Assembly (NCBI GenBank): GCA_015655195.1
Contig: JAATFM010000116.1
Coordinates: 1-37,828, forward strand
Direction: 5' to 3'
DNA: 37,828 nucleotides
From: Terriglobales bacterium
GTDB taxonomy: Bacteria; Acidobacteriota; Terriglobia; Terriglobales; Acidobacteriaceae
In this document: positions 35,949 to 37,828 of the stretch, in pieces
Numbering within the stretch: the first letter of the stretch is position 1
Layout of the letters: the number at the start of each line of letters is the position of its first letter
Made by a program: the position numbers and the translations under genes
The notes under the pieces: model-generated
What the model saw: only the letters and a program-made list of their open reading frames with translations
The model's database searches: none
Told to the model about the DNA's origin: nothing

Positions 35949-37640
35949 ATGGAGCAGCAAATGCGAATGATGAGGAATCTTTTCGGACTCGCCGTGGTGC
36001 TGATTGCACTCGCGGTCGGTGCAAACGCTCAAACTGTAGTCTTCAATGGAATTGGCTCTTCCGCCTTGTTTCTTGAACTCGGGCAGGGGGCGCACAGCAC
36101 CGCTACGGGCGCTCCTGGCGCGGCGTGCGTGTGGAGCAACAATACAGGCGTCTTCCAGGCTACGGACCCAACCACCGGACAGCCTGAAAGCGGCAATTTC
36201 TGGGTTGCCTGGACGACGGGTGGCGGTCATGGAACTTGCAGCTCTCCTGCCTCAGGCTACGTTATCTATGCCTACCTTCAAACAGACTCGACGGTGGGAG
36301 ATCGCTGCCTCTTTAACGGCTGCACGATCGGTACAACCTCCACCAGCCCAACTACCCTTGCGACCAATAATCTGATTCTTCCGACGGGGGAACAAACCAA
36401 CCTGCCTTCCGTTGTTTGGACCGCGCTGGATGGTCTTGCCGTGAGCGTGGCCGGGACAGATATTCGCCCCGAAGACGCCGCATTTGCTACCCTGCGCGCA
36501 ACCAAGCCTTGCGGTACACCAGTCGTTAGCGGTTCGCAATATCTGGGCCTCGGCTACAACCAAACAACCCCTGCCTATCACCTCCCGATCGAAAGCGCAT
36601 ACAGCTCCAGCAGCTTCAATGTCACCCCTTTCACCCTTCCAAGTTCTTTTACAGTAACTAGGCTGGGAGCAGTACCCATCGTGGTTTTCGCGAACCCGGG
36701 GAATGCAACCGGATTCGGATCGCTCACCAATCTCACGCGCACTCAACTGGCTCACTTCCTGGATGGGAGCTATGGAAAGACGAGCGATGTCGGCACTTCG
36801 GGCAGCTTCCCAACAACCGTTCTCATCCGCGAGCCGCTCTCTGGAACCTATAACACCATGGAGTATGCGGTTCCGAACACAACAACGAACTCTCTGAACA
36901 CGGGCCTTAACCTCGAAACCTCGCAGGATGTGGGTAAAAACCAGCTGACCACTCCGATCGTCGAAGAGAACTGCAACGGGACGATTCCGCGGACCAACCC
37001 ATTGAACATCGAAAGCGAAGATGAGTCGGGCGCCTACCGCAACCGCGTCATTGGCACGGGCCAGATGGTCAGCACGGTGCTGAACCTTCCCAACCCGATT
37101 TCGCCATTGCCGGCTCAGACCACGGACACGCTCGGCTACGCATTCTGGAGCACGGCGAACTTCGCGAATGCGACCTCGACGTTTAACAGCACACTGCATG
37201 AATGGATTCCGGGGAATGCCAAGTACATTCAGATCGATGGCGTTGACCCGCTGCTTGATAACTACACCACCAGCAACGGCGCACTTCCCACCAGTGGCAA
37301 TAGCCTATTGGGCGATGTGACCTTCAACAACCTCAAGAACGGAGACTATCCTATCTGGTCTTTCCTGCGTCTGGTCAACTTGTCGACCGCATCCACCGAT
37401 ACCACGGATGCGGTCGCAGCGTTGAACGCCGCGGCGCAGACCTTTGTATCGGGGCCGACAGCCACAGAGCCTGACTTCGTGCCGATTTCGTCGATCAATA
37501 TCCTTCGTTCTCACTTCATGCCTCCGGGGATTACCACCACTCCTTCCAACGGAACGTCGGGATGCACTTCCGAAGCTGGCGGCGATGTAGGTGGAGTCAT
37601 CGTCAATGCTGGGGATTGCACAACCGGCCTGCGCATGTAA
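35949..37640 (+). CDS. Secreted substrate-binding-like (PstS/PBP-like) protein
   Basis: ATG 35949 then signal peptide MRMMRNLFGLAVVLIALAVGANAQ; FNGIGSSALFLELGQ; VPIVVFANPGNATGFGSLTNLTRTQLAHFLDG...TVLIREPLSGTYNTMEYAV; NGDYPIWSFLRLVN. These follow the order of segments in PstS-like binding proteins. Family call is by eye. Confidence 0.65.
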   Translation: MEQQMRMMRNLFGLAVVLIALAVGANAQTVVFNGIGSSALFLELGQGAHSTATGAPGAACVWSNNTGVFQATDPTTGQPESGNFWVAWTTGGGHGTCSSPASGYVIYAYLQTDSTVGDRCLFNGCTIGTTSTSPTTLATNNLILPTGEQTNLPSVVWTALDGLAVSVAGTDIRPEDAAFATLRATKPCGTPVVSGSQYLGLGYNQTTPAYHLPIESAYSSSSFNVTPFTLPSSFTVTRLGAVPIVVFANPGNATGFGSLTNLTRTQLAHFLDGSYGKTSDVGTSGSFPTTVLIREPLSGTYNTMEYAVPNTTTNSLNTGLNLETSQDVGKNQLTTPIVEENCNGTIPRTNPLNIESEDESGAYRNRVIGTGQMVSTVLNLPNPISPLPAQTTDTLGYAFWSTANFANATSTFNSTLHEWIPGNAKYIQIDGVDPLLDNYTTSNGALPTSGNSLLGDVTFNNLKNGDYPIWSFLRLVNLSTASTDTTDAVAALNAAAQTFVSGPTATEPDFVPISSINILRSHFMPPGITTTPSNGTSGCTSEAGGDVGGVIVNAGDCTTGLRM

Positions 37641-37668
37641 GCAGGCGTTCATTACGCATCACACCTGT

Positions 37669-37708
37669 AGGTAAAGTCCCGCGAGCGCGCGGGACTTTAC
37701 CTGTTTTT
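37669..37708 (+). terminator. Intrinsic terminator
   Basis: 15-bp perfect inverted repeat aggtaaagtcccgcg / cgcgggactttacct followed by gttttt. Confidence 0.9.
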
Positions 37709-37794
37709 CCGCGTTTCGACACGCAGCGGTATTCGTGGAAGAACTTGACCGCGGAAACCAATAATAACCTCTACCCAAACACCGGAGTTGCGCG

Positions 37795-37828
37795 ATGAAT
37801 CTTTATCCACTGCTTATGACAGCAATGA
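37795..37828 (+). CDS. Possible start of a further CDS (MNLYPLLMTAM...), truncated by window end
   Basis: ATG at 37795 with a purine-rich ggag upstream, immediately after a terminator; only 11 codons visible. Confidence 0.35.
   Translation, partial: MNLYPLLMTAM

Noticed and set aside
36252-37199. 315-aa minus-strand ORF opposite the PstS-like gene
   Set aside because: Shadow ORF; low-complexity Arg/Gly composition.
1-37828. tRNA, rRNA, CRISPR arrays, IS elements or transposases
   Set aside because: None recognised by eye in either strand; a tRNAscan/ISfinder run would be needed to exclude short or degenerate copies.

Overview
GC-rich bacterial chromosomal window. The protein families (Oar-like TonB receptor with a CarboxypepD_reg domain, NHL and IPT lipoproteins, many secreted Ig-like repeats) suggest an Acidobacteria-like host, but this is inferred from translated proteins only. 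Positions 1-3399 hold the end of a nucleotide-sugar cluster: an RmlC-like C-terminus, an NAD-dependent epimerase, an RmlD-like reductase and an L-2-hydroxyglutarate oxidase-like FAD protein. It ends at a very strong bidirectional hairpin. Positions 3.7-7.2 kb hold regulators on the minus strand: a sigma54 activator, a PilZ-like protein and a NarL/LuxR-type regulator. Both regulators with receiver domains have degenerate phosphorylation pockets. Positions 7.4-8.3 kb look decayed and include a truncated metallo-beta-lactamase-fold remnant overlapped by an orphan 409-aa gene. Positions 9.6-15.0 kb encode Tex, a secreted cupin-like protein and ribosomal protein S1, all on the minus strand. From 16.2 to 35.2 kb there is a tight co-directional array: ECF-like sigma factor, zinc-finger/TM putative anti-sigma protein, two coupled Ig-like lipoproteins, coiled-coil porin, TonB-dependent receptor, small lipoprotein and IPT/NHL-like lipoprotein. 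A PstS-like secreted protein follows in a separate unit. This sigma/anti-sigma-headed surface locus is the best candidate for an undescribed system. Its function is inference only.
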